Under the pieces are notes generated by a model. The model was not told where the DNA came from. It was given only the letters and a program-made list of their open reading frames with translations, and did no database searches. A program made the translations under genes and the position numbers. DNA of 64,000 bases from Papaver somniferum (taxonomy: Eukaryota > Streptophyta > Magnoliopsida > Ranunculales > Papaveraceae), in assembly GCF_003573695.1 (NCBI RefSeq), contig NC_039362.1:198006585-198070584 (forward strand). Direction: 5' to 3'. Shown in pieces: positions 10,749 through 21,479 of the stretch (position 1 is its first letter; each line of letters opens with the position of its first letter).

Positions 10749-12435
10749 TGAAAAAGTGGGGGTACAACAACCACACCCAACAATTCGATTAACTAGCAAT
10801 CTGTATGGACAAACTCCAATATACTTTCTAGAGAATCAACTAGACAGTCAGACTCAATCTAGATAAAAAGTATATCAAAGAGTTTATTTTCAATCTCTCG
10901 ATTTGATCTTTACTCAAGCAAATAGAAATCTGCGAGTCTTTATCAAAGAGAGATAACTTGGATGGTACCAAAGACCAATGTCCAAGTATCAATCAATTTA
11001 AATCAACAACCAAAAGGTCGGATATTCTAATTGATTGAACAACTCAGAACTTGTGATATTTCAATTATATAAACAAATATAATGCGGAAAAGAAATAACA
11101 CAGACACCAGAATTTTGTTAACGAGGAAACCACAAATGCAGAAAAACCCCGGGACGTAGTCCAGATTGAACACACATTGTATTAAGCCGCTAAGACACTA
11201 GCCTACTCCAAACTAACTTCGGTCTGGACTGTAGTTGAACCCCAATCAATCTCATACTGATCCAAGGTACAGTTGTGCTCCTACGCCTCTGATCCCAGCA
11301 GAATGCTACGTACTTGATTCCCTTAGCTGATCTCACCCACAACTAAGAGTTGCTACGACCCAAAGTCGAAGACTTTAATAAACAAATCTGTATCACACAG
11401 AAAAATCTACGGTAATAGATAAATTCGTCTCCCACGAATATACCTACGAGTTTTGTTCCGTCTTTTGATAAATCAAGATGAACAGGAACCAATTGATAAC
11501 CCGGAATTATATTCCCGAAGAACAACCTAGTATATAATCACCTCACAATAATCGTAATCGACGCAGCGAAAAAAGATATAGCGGAATCACAAACGATGAG
11601 ACGAATGTTTGTGATTACTTTTCTATCTTGCCTATCGGAGATATAGCGGAAGAAAACCCAAGGTTAAAGGAGAATCGACTCTAGCTTACAAAACTAGTAT
11701 CACACGTAAGGTGTGGGGATTAGGTTTCCCAGTTGCTAGAGTTCTCCCTAATATAGTCTTTCAAATCAGGGTTTGCAATCAATGTTAGCTTGGTAACAAA
11801 GCATTCAATATTCACCATTAGATGAAAACCTGATTAGATTCAAGCTAATATTTCTCAACCATTGGATCGAAACCTTAGCTTGTTACACACAAATGAAATG
11901 TCCAATTTTGGGTTTATGTAACCGTTCCCAAACATTAACATTTGTTGGTTCAACAATAGTTAACCAAATGGTTAGCCATATGATCACTTTCATATCCACC
12001 ATATTCTTCTTCACCATAACTAGTCCAAATGACTCAAATGAACCAGTTAGCGAAAGCTTACCAACACATATTTCGAGAAATAGATAGGAGAGTTAAACTC
12101 GACTCGAAATTTTAAATGTGTATAATGAAAGTCTATATATCAAAACAACTTTTGTCTTAAGAATAGGAAATAGAGTAAATAGACTTTTGAGTGACAGATA
12201 AGTTCAAGTCTCCACATACCTTTTAGTCGATGAAGTTCCACCAGTTCCTTGAATAGTCCTTCGTCTTGTATGATGATTGCCATGGAGTCTTGATCTCAAC
12301 TACACTTTCTATCCTAGTCCGAGACGTTTAGCTATAATAGGCTAGAAATCAAGACTTATAGTTTTGATCACTAACATTGACAAACATGCTTGAGATAGCA
12401 ACACATGCGAGTTCGACCCGAGCAATGCTCTAAAA
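10749..12435 (-). repeat. Element 1 left LTR (3' LTR), internally deleted
   Basis: It starts TGAAAAAGTGGGGG and ends TGCTCTAAAA, where the expected CA terminus is mutated to AA (copy 2 keeps CA). At 1687 bp it is about 670 bp shorter than its partner LTR. Two losses explain this: about 105 bp near 11655, and about 550 bp at 12050-12060 that removes the motif array. Both losses are in copy 2 as well, so they predate the 30-kb duplication. Confidence 0.85.
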
Positions 12436-12451
12436 ATCTCCCCCTTTGTCA
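12436..12451 (-). promoter_or_regulatory. Polypurine tract of element 1
   Basis: The plus strand reads ATCTCCCCCTTTGTC directly after the left LTR, which is GACAAAGGGGGAGAT on the element strand just before the 3' LTR. This is where plus-strand DNA synthesis is primed. Element 2 has the matching tract at 54906-54920. Confidence 0.8.
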
Positions 12452-14123
12452 ATTTTAGTGACAAAACTATTAATACATATGGAATACAAAAAATAAATAA
12501 ATTAACTTTTATAGCTCCTATTCCACATGCCTAATCTTCAACATTACGCGAAATCTTCGTCACTTCCAAGTACTCCAATGACCCCAAAGGTTGTAAGTTT
12601 AGCATCATCGTTGTTGAAAATCCGTAGCTATAACAACAAGAAAACAATAGTTCTCAATCATTGTTATACAGTGTCATAGTATCATTACACAGCGTCAAAG
12701 TCCAATTGTATCACAACTTCAATAACAATACTATGGTGATATGTATCACTCCCCCTTAATCAATACTCCATCTCACATGGAAACCACTCCCCCTTACATA
12801 ATGATCCGAAAACCATATGTATTTGTAGTGTGAACTACATATTAATTCTCCCCCTTTTTTTCAATAAAAATGGCAAAGGTACAAGAACGGGATCCTAATG
12901 AAATTTCTGAAAGAGACATTTCATGACCAAAAGAAAGAAACGCATATCATCTTATTTAGATGCAATCATAAAGCCGAAGCTAAATGCATTCATCAAGGAG
13001 TTTAAAGATACAAGATAACCCATATAATATTCCACAGCCGCACTCCCCACAAAGATTTGGCAATTAAGCGCAAGTTCAAAAGAACTCTTCCCCATAAAAT
13101 GTCATTCCCGAAAGAACAACAAGAGCGACCTTAATTTCGAAAGAAAAAAAGGATTTCTTTGGACATAACAAATCACATACAAGTATGAATTTGAATCAAA
13201 AATACTCAATTAAATTAACCACAAGAGAACCCATGATTAATTTAATTGAAAATGCTCAACATAAGTGAACTTATGGAGACTCAAAAATATACAATTAGAT
13301 TAATCACAAGAGAACCCATAATTAATCTAATCGACATACACAACCAAACTAATCACAAAAGTAATCAATTTAATTGGTCATGCTCATCATAAGAAAACTT
13401 ACGGAGCAACAACTAAATAACCAAACAAGATGATTAATTTAATTGAATATGCTCGACATAAAGTACCTTACGGAACAACAACAAAGCTAATCATAAAAAT
13501 AATCAACTTGGTTGTTTAGTGCTCAACATAAGACACATCACGGAGCAACACAGTAATACATAAAATATGGATCAGGGAAGATCAATTACTGCGGAATACA
13601 TAAGGATTCATTCTATTTTCCATCACCATTTGCACAATGACATACAATAGACATAATCCTTGAAACAAAAGATTTTAACCTATCTTCCATCAGTAATTGA
13701 CATAATAGGCTTAACTTTTGTATTTGTCAAAAGTATATTCATTCTTTTATCAACATATGAATATTGACTTACGAAAGACTTTACTTTTGACAAGATATGG
13801 GACAATCATAGTTCACGGACGCAAACACACATATCCAGTAACAATATTGCAATATAGAAAACCATAAAGATTAATACTGCAAAAATCATCTTCTAAACAA
13901 CTTTAGAATTTATACTAATAAATCTAAAAACATGAAGATGAAAACGTTGGACATAGCTATGTGTACTCACAATAATGGCTATTCCAAACTCTAGTTATTC
14001 TTCTAACAAAACAAGAAAAATAGAATTCTCATCCGAAGACTTACTAGTCGTTGTAGATCTTTCTCAGAGCCTCTACTGAGAATTCCTTCTCATTATTGAA
14101 AAACCCATTGATTATGGGATCGT
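12452..14123. other. Element 1 internal non-coding region
   Basis: About 1.7 kb between the polypurine tract and the last open frame, without coding potential. It is related to the same region of element 2 (for example the ATTCCACAGCCGCACTCCCC and AGTACTCCAATGA blocks), so it was inherited by the family rather than being random insertion. It contains the tandem array at 13207-13553. In an autonomous relative pol would lie here. Confidence 0.6.
13207..13553. repeat. Tandem array in element 1 (~80-bp unit)
   Basis: About four to five imperfect units carry a block like CACAAGAGAACCCATGATTA, then TTTAATTGAAAATGCTC, then ACATAAG and an ACGGAGCAACA-type end. Element 2 has only about one matching unit (55680-55760), so the array expanded in element 1. 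Copy 2 has it at 43205-43552. Confidence 0.65.
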
Positions 14124-14468
14124 TCAATTCCTCCAAATCTTCAGAATATCAGTTAACTCACTAAGTTCTCTTTTTAGTTCACGCAAGGTGTTCTTTGAAA
14201 GAGACAACACTTGTTCATAGTGATCTATCTCTTCTAAAGACGAAACAATTTGAGATTTTAAATAGTTTCTTTTGTTGATGAAATCTTTCACCAAACCTCT
14301 GAAGTTATTATCAAGCTGATAGAAAGACAAGAGACGGTTAGAGGAAGAACTTTCTCCATACTTTGTAGTCTTCACTTTATTTACTCTTGAGGAAAAGATT
14401 CTTTTACACAGATAACACATTAATTGCTTTGCATCCCTGCTTGTGGTGCCTCTAGTTACAGGAGCCAT
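14124..14468 (-). CDS. Small coiled-coil ORF in element 1
   Basis: An intact 114-aa frame starts MAPVTRGTTSRDAKQ, has a CYLC motif near residue 18 and a basic segment, and from about residue 50 a heptad-like region rich in L, E and K ending ELKRELSELTDILKIW. It is the frame nearest the non-coding region. Copy 2 has a one-base deletion that removes the start (44122-44415, 97 aa). It could be a separate small protein or the displaced C-terminal part of gag. No family is recognised. Confidence 0.4.
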   Translation of the reverse strand: MAPVTRGTTSRDAKQLMCYLCKRIFSSRVNKVKTTKYGESSSSNRLLSFYQLDNNFRGLVKDFINKRNYLKSQIVSSLEEIDHYEQVLSLSKNTLRELKRELSELTDILKIWRN

Positions 14469-14628
14469 GAAACTGTATCTTTTTAGAAAAGAAAGAAGTC
14501 TACAAAAGTATTAAATAGACTTGTGAAATGTCTAAACCCTAGAAGGATAAGTCTTCCATAGTTTAAAGATTCAATATCTATATTGTTAGGAGAATATTTC
14601 TTTAACAAAATTAAATACACTACTTGAG

Positions 14629-14916
14629 TCACAAAGACGCAAAACCCAATTTTCTCAAGTTAAAGATGAGGATGTGAACGTCTCTGGAATTAGACAGAGA
14701 CGTTGTGAGCGAGATGCTCCCTTGTTTACCAAGGCTTGTTGTATAAACAGATTTCCTACCTCTTCTGATTCTGGAAGCATTGGTTTTATGAGACCCATGT
14801 TGATTATCCAGATTCATCCTTTACATGTTCTTTTGCAGTCTGGAAATTCTTTTGTTGTTCCTCTTGAACCTCCAACACGTGTTTTGAACATGATTCGCAT
14901 TTCCAAAATACGAACA
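14629..14916 (-). pseudogene. Degenerate zinc-knuckle region of gag (element 1)
   Basis: The minus-strand frame over 14916-14875 reads C-S-Y-F-G-N-A-N-H-V-Q-N-T-C, a retroviral-type CX2CX4HX4C knuckle in which the second Cys is Phe (TTT). It is followed by a stop and a basic frame (14817-14629) with RRGRKSVYTTSLGKQ. The knuckle binds packaging RNA in active elements. Loss of one ligand plus nearby stops indicates decay. Both 30-kb copies share the Phe. Confidence 0.6.
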
Positions 14917-15029
14917 AATCAATCCTTTGTCTTGTTGAAGTGCCTTCTGTTTATCACAACCGTCAACCTTTATTTTTTATGAATAAAAACAACAGGGTTG
15001 GAAAAACCTGCAGTCTTTATTTTAGATCC

Positions 15030-15497
15030 TAAACCATTTGTGTTTCCAAAGGATTTCTGACCAAATAACATTGCTGAGATTTTGTCAGAACTTCCAAATA
15101 ATCTCTGTAGATCATCCTTGAGAGTATTACTATCTTTTTAATTTAGAGCAGTGGCTCTGGTGAGTTTATCATTAAGACAGTCTATCTCAAGATCTTTCAC
15201 CTGGATTAATGATTCTAGTTTCTTCGATGAAGCTTTTAATTAAATATTTTCTTGAAGAACCTCTATATTCAAGAAATCAAAAATCTCTGTGTCAGACTCA
15301 ATTTCTGAATCATACCTTGAGTATGTGGATGTTTCTGCTGCAAGAGTTGCGGGTTCATCACATCCATCAGACGCAATCAAAACGTTGACACTTAAAGATT
15401 TTTCTTTCACAGAATCATTAGCAGCAAAAGCTGACAGAAGATGTTTATCACATCTAATGCTTCTTTTTACAAAATCCTTGATCCTTTCTGTTATCAA
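15030..15497 (-). pseudogene. Gag central region, coiled-coil, broken (element 1)
   Basis: A frame at 15497-15240 begins MITERIKDFVKRSIRCDKH and is acidic near its end. The adjoining frame (about 15235-15030) has SSKKLESLIQVKDLEIDCL and then, after a stop, LKDDLQRLFGSSDKISAML and GNTNGLGSK. The motif order (coiled coil, LxKF/LxRLF segment, K-S-F/N-T-x-GLG) matches the region before the zinc knuckle in plant copia gag and also element 2. Stops are shared by both 30-kb copies. Confidence 0.55.
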
Positions 15498-15539
15498 CGG
15501 TTTATCGAACCAATCTCCATTTAAACAACATTCATCAGC

Positions 15540-16043
15540 CTAAGACAAGTTAGAGGACTCACTTGTGTCGGAAACAGCATTGAATGCAAAGGTTTGAACA
15601 GAATTTTGATCAAGAACTTTTACCTTTCCTAGAGAGGTATTTTTGGAGAGGGTGTTGAGGTTATTTCCTCCATCGATGGCATACTTCTTAGAAACGTATC
15701 TATTGTCTTCAAATATAGTTTCTAAGATATCCCAGGGATCTTCAGACTTAATGCAAGTAGACACATAGTGTTGAAGGTCTGGGGTAACGTCTTTTCTGAT
15801 AGCATTTAATCCGTCAGAGTTTTGCAATGCAGCAAGAGATTCTTCAGGACTATAACTACCAATATCCTTAGGTATAGATACATCGCCTTTTGTATCAACC
15901 GGAGGATCATAGACTTTAGCTATACGTACCCAGGTTTGAAAATCACGAGCTTGAAGATAAGCACACATATAAATTTTCCACCCTGGGTAGTTTGAGTCAT
16001 CGAAGACTGATGGTACGTATATTGAGATAGAACTTCTGTCCAT
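15540..16043 (-). CDS. gag: Copia-type Gag N-terminal domain
   Basis: A 167-aa frame starts MDRSSISIYVPSVFDDSNYP. Residues 14-30 (FDDSNYPGWKIYMCAYL) fit the plant copia Gag start, F-D-G-x-N-Y-x-x-W (DUF4219-like). Residues about 65-110 (PEESLAALQNSDGLNAI, then CIKSEDPWDILETIFE) match the following UBN2-type Gag core. It lies just inside the PBS and 5' LTR, as gag should. Gag assembles virus-like particles and packages element RNA in the cytoplasm. The frame ends well before a complete Gag, so it is truncated or the rest is shifted. Copy 2 (45537-46040) is intact with a few changes, including IAKGYDPP, the family-typical form of IAKVYDPP here. Confidence 0.85.
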   Translation of the reverse strand: MDRSSISIYVPSVFDDSNYPGWKIYMCAYLQARDFQTWVRIAKVYDPPVDTKGDVSIPKDIGSYSPEESLAALQNSDGLNAIRKDVTPDLQHYVSTCIKSEDPWDILETIFEDNRYVSKKYAIDGGNNLNTLSKNTSLGKVKVLDQNSVQTFAFNAVSDTSESSNLS

Positions 16044-16091
16044 AGAGTCAGATCGCTACAAACACATACTTGTGAGGTCTTGAACGTGTTT

Positions 16092-16106
16092 CCTGCTCTG
16101 ATACCA
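16092..16106 (-). promoter_or_regulatory. Primer-binding site of element 1
   Basis: The element strand reads TGGTATCAGAGCAGG two bases inside the 5' LTR. TGGTATCAGAGC is complementary to the 3' end of plant initiator Met tRNA, the usual primer of copia elements. Copy 2 has it next to 46106, and element 2 has the same at 60629-60643. This shows which LTR is the 5' one and that the element reads leftwards. Confidence 0.9.
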
Positions 16107-16108
16107 AT

Positions 16109-18465
16109 TGAAAAAGCGGGGGTACAACAACCACACCCAACAATTCGATTAACTAGCAATCTGTATGGACAAACTCCAATATACTTTCTAGAGAATCAAC
16201 TAGACAGTCAGACTCAATCTAGATAAAAAGTATATCAAAGAGTTTATATTTCAATCTCTCGATTTGATCTTTACTCAAGCAAATAAAAATCTGCGAGTCT
16301 TTATCAAAGAGAGATAACTTGGATGGTACCAAAGACCAATATCCAAGTGTCAATCAATTTAAATCAACAACCAAAAGGTCGGATATTCTAATTGATTGAA
16401 CAACGCACAAAATGTGATATTTCAATTATATAAGCAAATATAATGCGGACACCAGAATTTTGTTAACGAGGAAACCGCAAATGCAGAAAAACCCCGGGAC
16501 GTAGTCCAGATTGAACACACATTGTATTAAGCCGCTACAGACACTAGCCTACTCCAAACTAACTTCGGTCTGGACTGTAGTTGAACCCCAATCAATCTCA
16601 TACTGATCCAAGGTACAGTTATGCTCCTACGCCTCTGATCCCATCAGGATGCTACGTACTTGATTCCCTTAGCTGATCTCACCCACAACTAAGAGTTGCT
16701 ACGACCCAAAGTCGAAGACTTTAATAAACAAATCTGTATCACACAGAAAAATCTATGTAATAGATAAATCCGTCTCCCACGAATATACCTACGAGTTTTG
16801 TTCCGTCTTTTGATAAATCAAAGTGAACAGGAACCAATTGATAACCCGTACTTATATTCCCGAAGAACAACCTGGTATTATTAATCACCTCACAATATTC
16901 GTAATCGACGCAGAGAAAAAAGATATTGCGGAATCACAAACGATGAGATGAAGTGTTTGTGATTACTTTTCTATCTTTCCTATCGGAGATATAAATCTCA
17001 ATCCAATTGTTACAATTGTACTTAAAATGATAGTAACAACAAGATCAGATCACACAACTACAAGAAAAGTAGTATCGGTCTGGTTTCACAATCCCAATGA
17101 AGTCTTTAAGTCGTTAAACTGGTCTAGAGAAGAAAACCCAAGGTTAAAGGAGAATCGACTCTAGCTTATAAAACTAGTATCACACATAAGGTGTGGGGAT
17201 TAGGTTTCCCAGTTGCTAGAGTTCTCCCTTATATAGTCTTTAAAATCAGGGTTTGCAATCAATGTTAGCTTGGTAACAAAGCATTCAATATTCACCATTA
17301 GATGAAAACCTGATTAGATTCAAGCTATTATTTCTCAACCGTTGGATCGAAACCTTAGCTTGTTACACACAAATGAAATGTCCAATTTTGGGTTTATGTA
17401 ACTGTTCCCAAACATTAACATTTGTTGGTTCAACAATAGTTAACAAAATGGTTAGCCATATGATCACTTTCATATCCACCATATTCTTCTTCACCATAAC
17501 TAGCCCAAACGACTCAAATGAACTAGTTAGAGAGTTGTTAAATTGCTTAGATCTTATGTAACTACACAAGACACAATCGAAGCAAAAACGGTTTGATTCA
17601 CTCGAATCGGTTCATGAACTTTATAGCCATGGTTTGCAAAAGAATTCCTTAGTTTATATAAACATGAGTTCAAGAACAACCGATTTTAGATATAACCTAC
17701 TCAAGTTCACGGACTGGGTTCGCGGACTTAAGCTCACGGAAAGAGTTCACAAACTCCAGCAGAAATTCTCGGGTCGAGAACTTCCTGAGTTCGCGGACTG
17801 AGTTCGCGGACTTGGCTCACGCCACATTCTGTTTCTCTTGATCAACAAAGTTCGCAAACTTTGGTTCAAGGAATTAGTACTTATACATATATGTGTTTCC
17901 ACAACAATGCTTATATCCTACCAATGGTTATGTAATCTAAATTCTCATTTCAACTATTGACACATTCTCAGAGGACGTTATATAGTCGTTATTCACAGAC
18001 CATTTTTCGTCAAAGCAATTTCCAAAGTCATTGAAACATAACATGACATCCGTCACTAGGTAAAGATAAATTTGGCTAAAGCGAAAGCTTACCAATACAT
18101 ATTTCGAGAAATAGATAGGCGAGTTAAACTCAACTCGAAATTTTAAATGTGTATAATGAAAGTCTAGATATCAAAACGACTTTTGTCTCAAGAATACGAG
18201 ATAGATTAAATAGACTTTTGAGTGACAGATAAGTTCAAGTCTCCACATGCCTTTTAGTCGATGAATTTCCACCAGTTCCTTGAGTAGTCCTTCATCTTGT
18301 ATGATGATTTCCATGGAGTCTTGAGCTCAACTACACTTTCTATCCTAGTCCGAGACCTTTAGCTATAATAGGTTAGAAATCAAGACTTATAGTTTTGATC
18401 ACTAACATTGACAAACATGCTTGAGATACCAACGCATGCGAGTTCGACCGAGCAATGCTCTAACA
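16109..18465 (-). repeat. Element 1 right LTR (5' LTR)
   Basis: A 2357-bp LTR starting TGAAAAAGCGGGGGTAC and ending GCAATGCTCTAACA, with TG...CA ends. The promoter TATA is at 17229-17235 on the minus strand. A GTTCGCGGACT-type motif array lies at 17700-17870, upstream of the TATA in the element's direction. The length agrees with the solo LTR at 4496-6825 (2330 bp), same family. The open frames at 17363-17569 lie in LTR sequence and are not genes. Confidence 0.9.
17700..17870 (-). repeat. LTR U3 motif array in element 1
   Basis: It includes CACGGACTGGGTTCGCGGAC, TGAGTTCGCGGACTGAGTTC, GGTCGAGAACTT and AGTTCGCAAACTTTGG. It is the same motif class as 5065-5245, read on the opposite strand. The left LTR of element 1 has lost this whole section. 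Confidence 0.7.
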
Positions 18466-19700
18466 ATTTTCAATATAGCACAACTTGAAAGATACGTTAG
18501 GAATTGAAATAAGATCAAGTCAATATTACTAGCCTCAAGTGGAAGGATGGTGTCGTCGTTGTAGTCATTACTTCTTTTCATTCTTCATGTCTTCGGAGTA
18601 ATACTGGTATGTCTCAATATTCCTAGAATTTTTAGTCTAACCTAAGCAAAGTTGACTCTAATATTTAATCAAGCGACTCTAGATTAGTTTTGATACTAAA
18701 ATATGACAAGAAAACTTGACATACCAATGCTTGGTGATTTAAACCGTTCTATGCTATAACAAATTCAGACTGAACTTCTTTTTTTTCTATCTACGTTGCT
18801 TTCAACCTTTTTATATGGAAAAAAAATAACAATATTATCTAGTTTCTAACCAACGGTACTACTAGATGCTTCTTGATGCAAATTTGTAACACAACTTGTG
18901 TATTCTTCCTTGATACTATATATATGAAGTTGGTTATATAGTGTATATACAGGGAAGAATACACAAGTTGTATTACGACTTTGCATCAATAAGCATCTAG
19001 TAGTATCGTCGGTTAGAAACTAGGTAGTATTGTTATTTAGTTTTCGATTATTGATTTGACTAAAAGCATGTTGAAGCTTGATAGATATAGTTTGCTTATT
19101 ATGTGATCTTTCTCTTCTGATATAAGGTCACTCAAACTAGTTCAAGGATCAACGATTTCAGATCTGATTTTTGGTTCAAGACCCGAAGACAAGACTTTTG
19201 ATCACCCATTGTTAATAGACTTCTGCGCGTGATCGATTATTAGTGGAATCAAGTGGTTTGAGCAAGTACTTTGAATACTAGAATATTTTCTTATTGGTAT
19301 TTTGAACTTTGTGATACTTCATGCACACTTGATTGGTTAGGATTCAAAAAAATCATTTATCTTGCATAGACCTTTTATAGCTTGTTGTATAGATTGATAA
19401 TCTATCACTTGGTTTTTCTTTCAAAAATCGAATTTGATAGATTGTGAACTAAGATTTGGTTATTTCGGCAATCTTGATCTTAGTTGATCTAACCGATACA
19501 GATGAATTCATATTATTTAAAGGGAACTCAATTTATCTATGATTAACTCGTTGATCTGGGAAATTGATAGATCGGTCACTGAAACATATTAGTCCATTAC
19601 TGTTTCGGAATATCATCCAAAGGTGTTGAATGCTAGAAGTCTTCACAGTAGGTGAAGCGACTAAAGATAGTGAAGCCACATTTTTTTTTTGTCTTTTTCA
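18466..19700. mobile_element. LTR-B fragments in head-to-head arrangement (copy 1)
   Basis: 18466-18760 is the 5' end of LTR-B on the minus strand (reverse complement of the 8018-8290 type, ending GCTATAACA). From about 18951 to 19650 the plus strand matches the reverse complement of 8500-9460, so a second LTR-B piece points the other way. No coding frame is supported. Copy 2 has it at 48459-49690. Confidence 0.55.
18825..19037. repeat. Large palindrome (86-87-bp arms, 40-bp loop)
   Basis: Arms 18825-18910 and 18951-19037 are reverse complements with scattered mismatches, sharing CTAGTTTCTAACC, ACTACTAGATGCTT and CAACTTGTGTATTCTTCC. The loop contains an AT-rich TACTATATATATG segment. It arises where oppositely oriented LTR-B pieces meet. 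Part of its right arm was the template for the filler at 19771-19812. Copy 2 has it at 48819-49031. Confidence 0.85.
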
Positions 19701-19770
19701 ATGAAAATTGACCATCCAATAGGCACAGGCGAAGTTGTTCACGAGATAGGCGTTTAATTAAAGTCGAAAA

Positions 19771-19812
19771 ATACACAAGTTGTATTACGACTTTGCATCA
19801 ATAAGCATCTAG
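19771..19812 (+). repeat. Templated filler at a deletion (copy 1 only)
   Basis: These 42 bases equal 18959-19000, about 800 bp upstream in the same orientation. In copy 2 the place holds about 440 bp of other DNA (49766-50205) and no filler. So copy 1 lost that block and the gap was sealed with a short patch copied from nearby, as in polymerase-theta or synthesis-dependent end joining. Confidence 0.85.
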
Positions 19813-21479
19813 ACTTTTCATTAAACATTTTTAAGAAATAAAGTTTCTAATTTTAAGCAATTCATATACAAATTATATAATAAGCTTGGGTGGGAAAATA
19901 CTGATTATTAGGTCCATGTATGTGTAGATACTAATGTTTTAAGAAAAAATCTAATATAGACGTGACACATAAAAAAAACTCAGTTTTTAAGTTCGCCTAG
20001 AGCCTTCAGGAACTATGAGATGACTCTTAACCTAAAAGATCCAACGTGGAGAACGTATGAATTTTTTTTTTCTAAAGAACTCTCTAAAATCAGCCCATCT
20101 CACTCATCAACATCTTCATCATCTTACTCATCCACATCATCATCATCATGGATGAGATCTTGCACTGGTTGGATGGAGAGATACCTTAACCTAGGTACCC
20201 TAAATGGTATGGGTATCCTCTTCTTAGATACTTATTTCATTATTATACAATTATTAATAGTTTAATTTCAAACCGATAAATGATAAGATTATTTATCACG
20301 AAATGCACTGGATAATACACAATGAAAATAACTTTTTTATAATTATTTTTTCATGCATGCATACGCTGGCATAGTTTGGTTTCGAGAACCATTTACCCAG
20401 TTTTACGAGGACACCGATCTACAAATATCTTATGGTAGATATCTCTTGAATAACTCTTATGACTGGAATAACCAACCAAATTCAGAAATCAAACAATAGA
20501 ATAATACAATTCTACGTATATTTGGTATGAGTTAAGAATTAAAATCTTAATTAATCAACATGACCAAGGATGTATTTAAGGAAATCAAATTTGATTTATA
20601 TATATAAAAGATATTGCATTGAAGATTAGGTTTCTTAATACGTTTTACTTTGGTAGGTTATGTAAACCAAGTAAGATATGAACCAATTTTGTACAACGCA
20701 TGCAAACTGTTGTTTTTTTCCTGGAACCCAAAATTCATGACTTAGCCTTCTGCTTGATGATTGGAGAAACTACAAATATTTATCGCCAAATGATAAGACT
20801 TCACGGAAGAAAACATCGCAGGCACCACAAGATTGCATGTAATAATTTCATTTCGGTTTTTTTGTGAGGAGATAAACATGTGATATTTTAGTTGCCAAAC
20901 ATTCCTGCAATGCTTATATCTTTTCCAAAATTTATGATTTCATTTTCATGAAGAAGTTTGATTTCAAACATTACAAACCGAAGGAAGTGGAACATGAAGG
21001 AAATAAAGATTAACAATGGGAATTTCAATTTTTACTTTCGTGAGAAAACATAAATAATATACCGGTAAATTCGCTTTCTTTATTTTATTTTTGTAGGAAT
21101 TGGATAATTAGCAATTAGAAATACTCAAGTACAAAATTCAATCACTTACTCATGTTTTACTGACATTTTTTCCTTCCTGAATAGTGTAGGTCTATTGTGG
21201 GATGAATTTCTCAGTCTATTGAAGGGAGATTCGGCGACATATATTAAGTTACATTCACAATTTCTTTCTTTTAAGTTGATGTAATTTCTAAGGCTTGACC
21301 TTGTTGTTTGTGGAGAAATTTTTACTTCTTAAATAGATAAAGTGTGCCCACAAGATTATATTGATACAGATGAAATGGGATTTTTATACCGCAGAGAAAA
21401 GGAAAAAAAAAATTGGTTATGTTAAAAATTATTTTTAATTTACTAAGATGCCCCAGCGGCTAAAATTAGGGTTTCTTCT
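19813..21479. other. Low-information intergenic DNA
   Basis: About 1.7 kb of AT-rich DNA with no gene I can support. A CAT/TCA microsatellite lies at 20101-20150. The Ser-rich open frame over it (20020-20265) is broken in copy 2 by a single base and has no other support. Copy 2 carries the matching stretch at about 50206-52240 plus a MITE. Confidence 0.6.
20101..20150. repeat. CAT/TCA microsatellite
   Basis: Imperfect trinucleotide run ending CATCATCATCATCATGG. Copy 2 has it at 50495-50543 with a G-to-A change right after the run. Confidence 0.85.

Larger units (their letters stand above)
10749..18465 (-). mobile_element. Element 1: gag-only copia-type LTR retrotransposon (copy 1)
   Basis: Two LTRs (10749-12435 and 16109-18465) in the same orientation enclose a 3.7-kb internal region. 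Reading the minus strand, the order is 5' LTR, PBS, gag remnants, coiled-coil frames, a long AT-rich repeat-bearing stretch, polypurine tract, 3' LTR. No protease, integrase, reverse transcriptase or RNase H motif was found in any frame, and the internal region is too short for them. This fits a non-autonomous terminal-repeat-with-gag element. Outer flanks GTTTT and ATTTT are an imperfect 5-bp target duplication. It is nested in LTR-B sequence. Confidence 0.85.

Noticed and set aside
12436..14123. Hidden pol region in element 1
   Set aside because: I looked for RT YVDD-type, integrase HHCC/DDE and protease DSG motifs in translated frames and found none. The stretch is AT-rich with a tandem array.
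15289..15543. 84-aa open frame on the plus strand
   Set aside because: It is the antisense shadow of gag-derived minus-strand frames.
16092..16106. tRNA-like sequence
   Set aside because: Only 12-15 bases match the tRNA 3' end and they adjoin an LTR, so it is a primer-binding site, not a tRNA gene.
17363..17569. Open frames on both strands repeated at 47356-47562
   Set aside because: They lie fully in LTR sequence and are shared because the LTR is shared.
20020..20265. Ser-rich 81-aa open frame
   Set aside because: It is created by a CAT/TCA microsatellite. Copy 2 has a stop at the end of the run, and no domain or splice context is seen.
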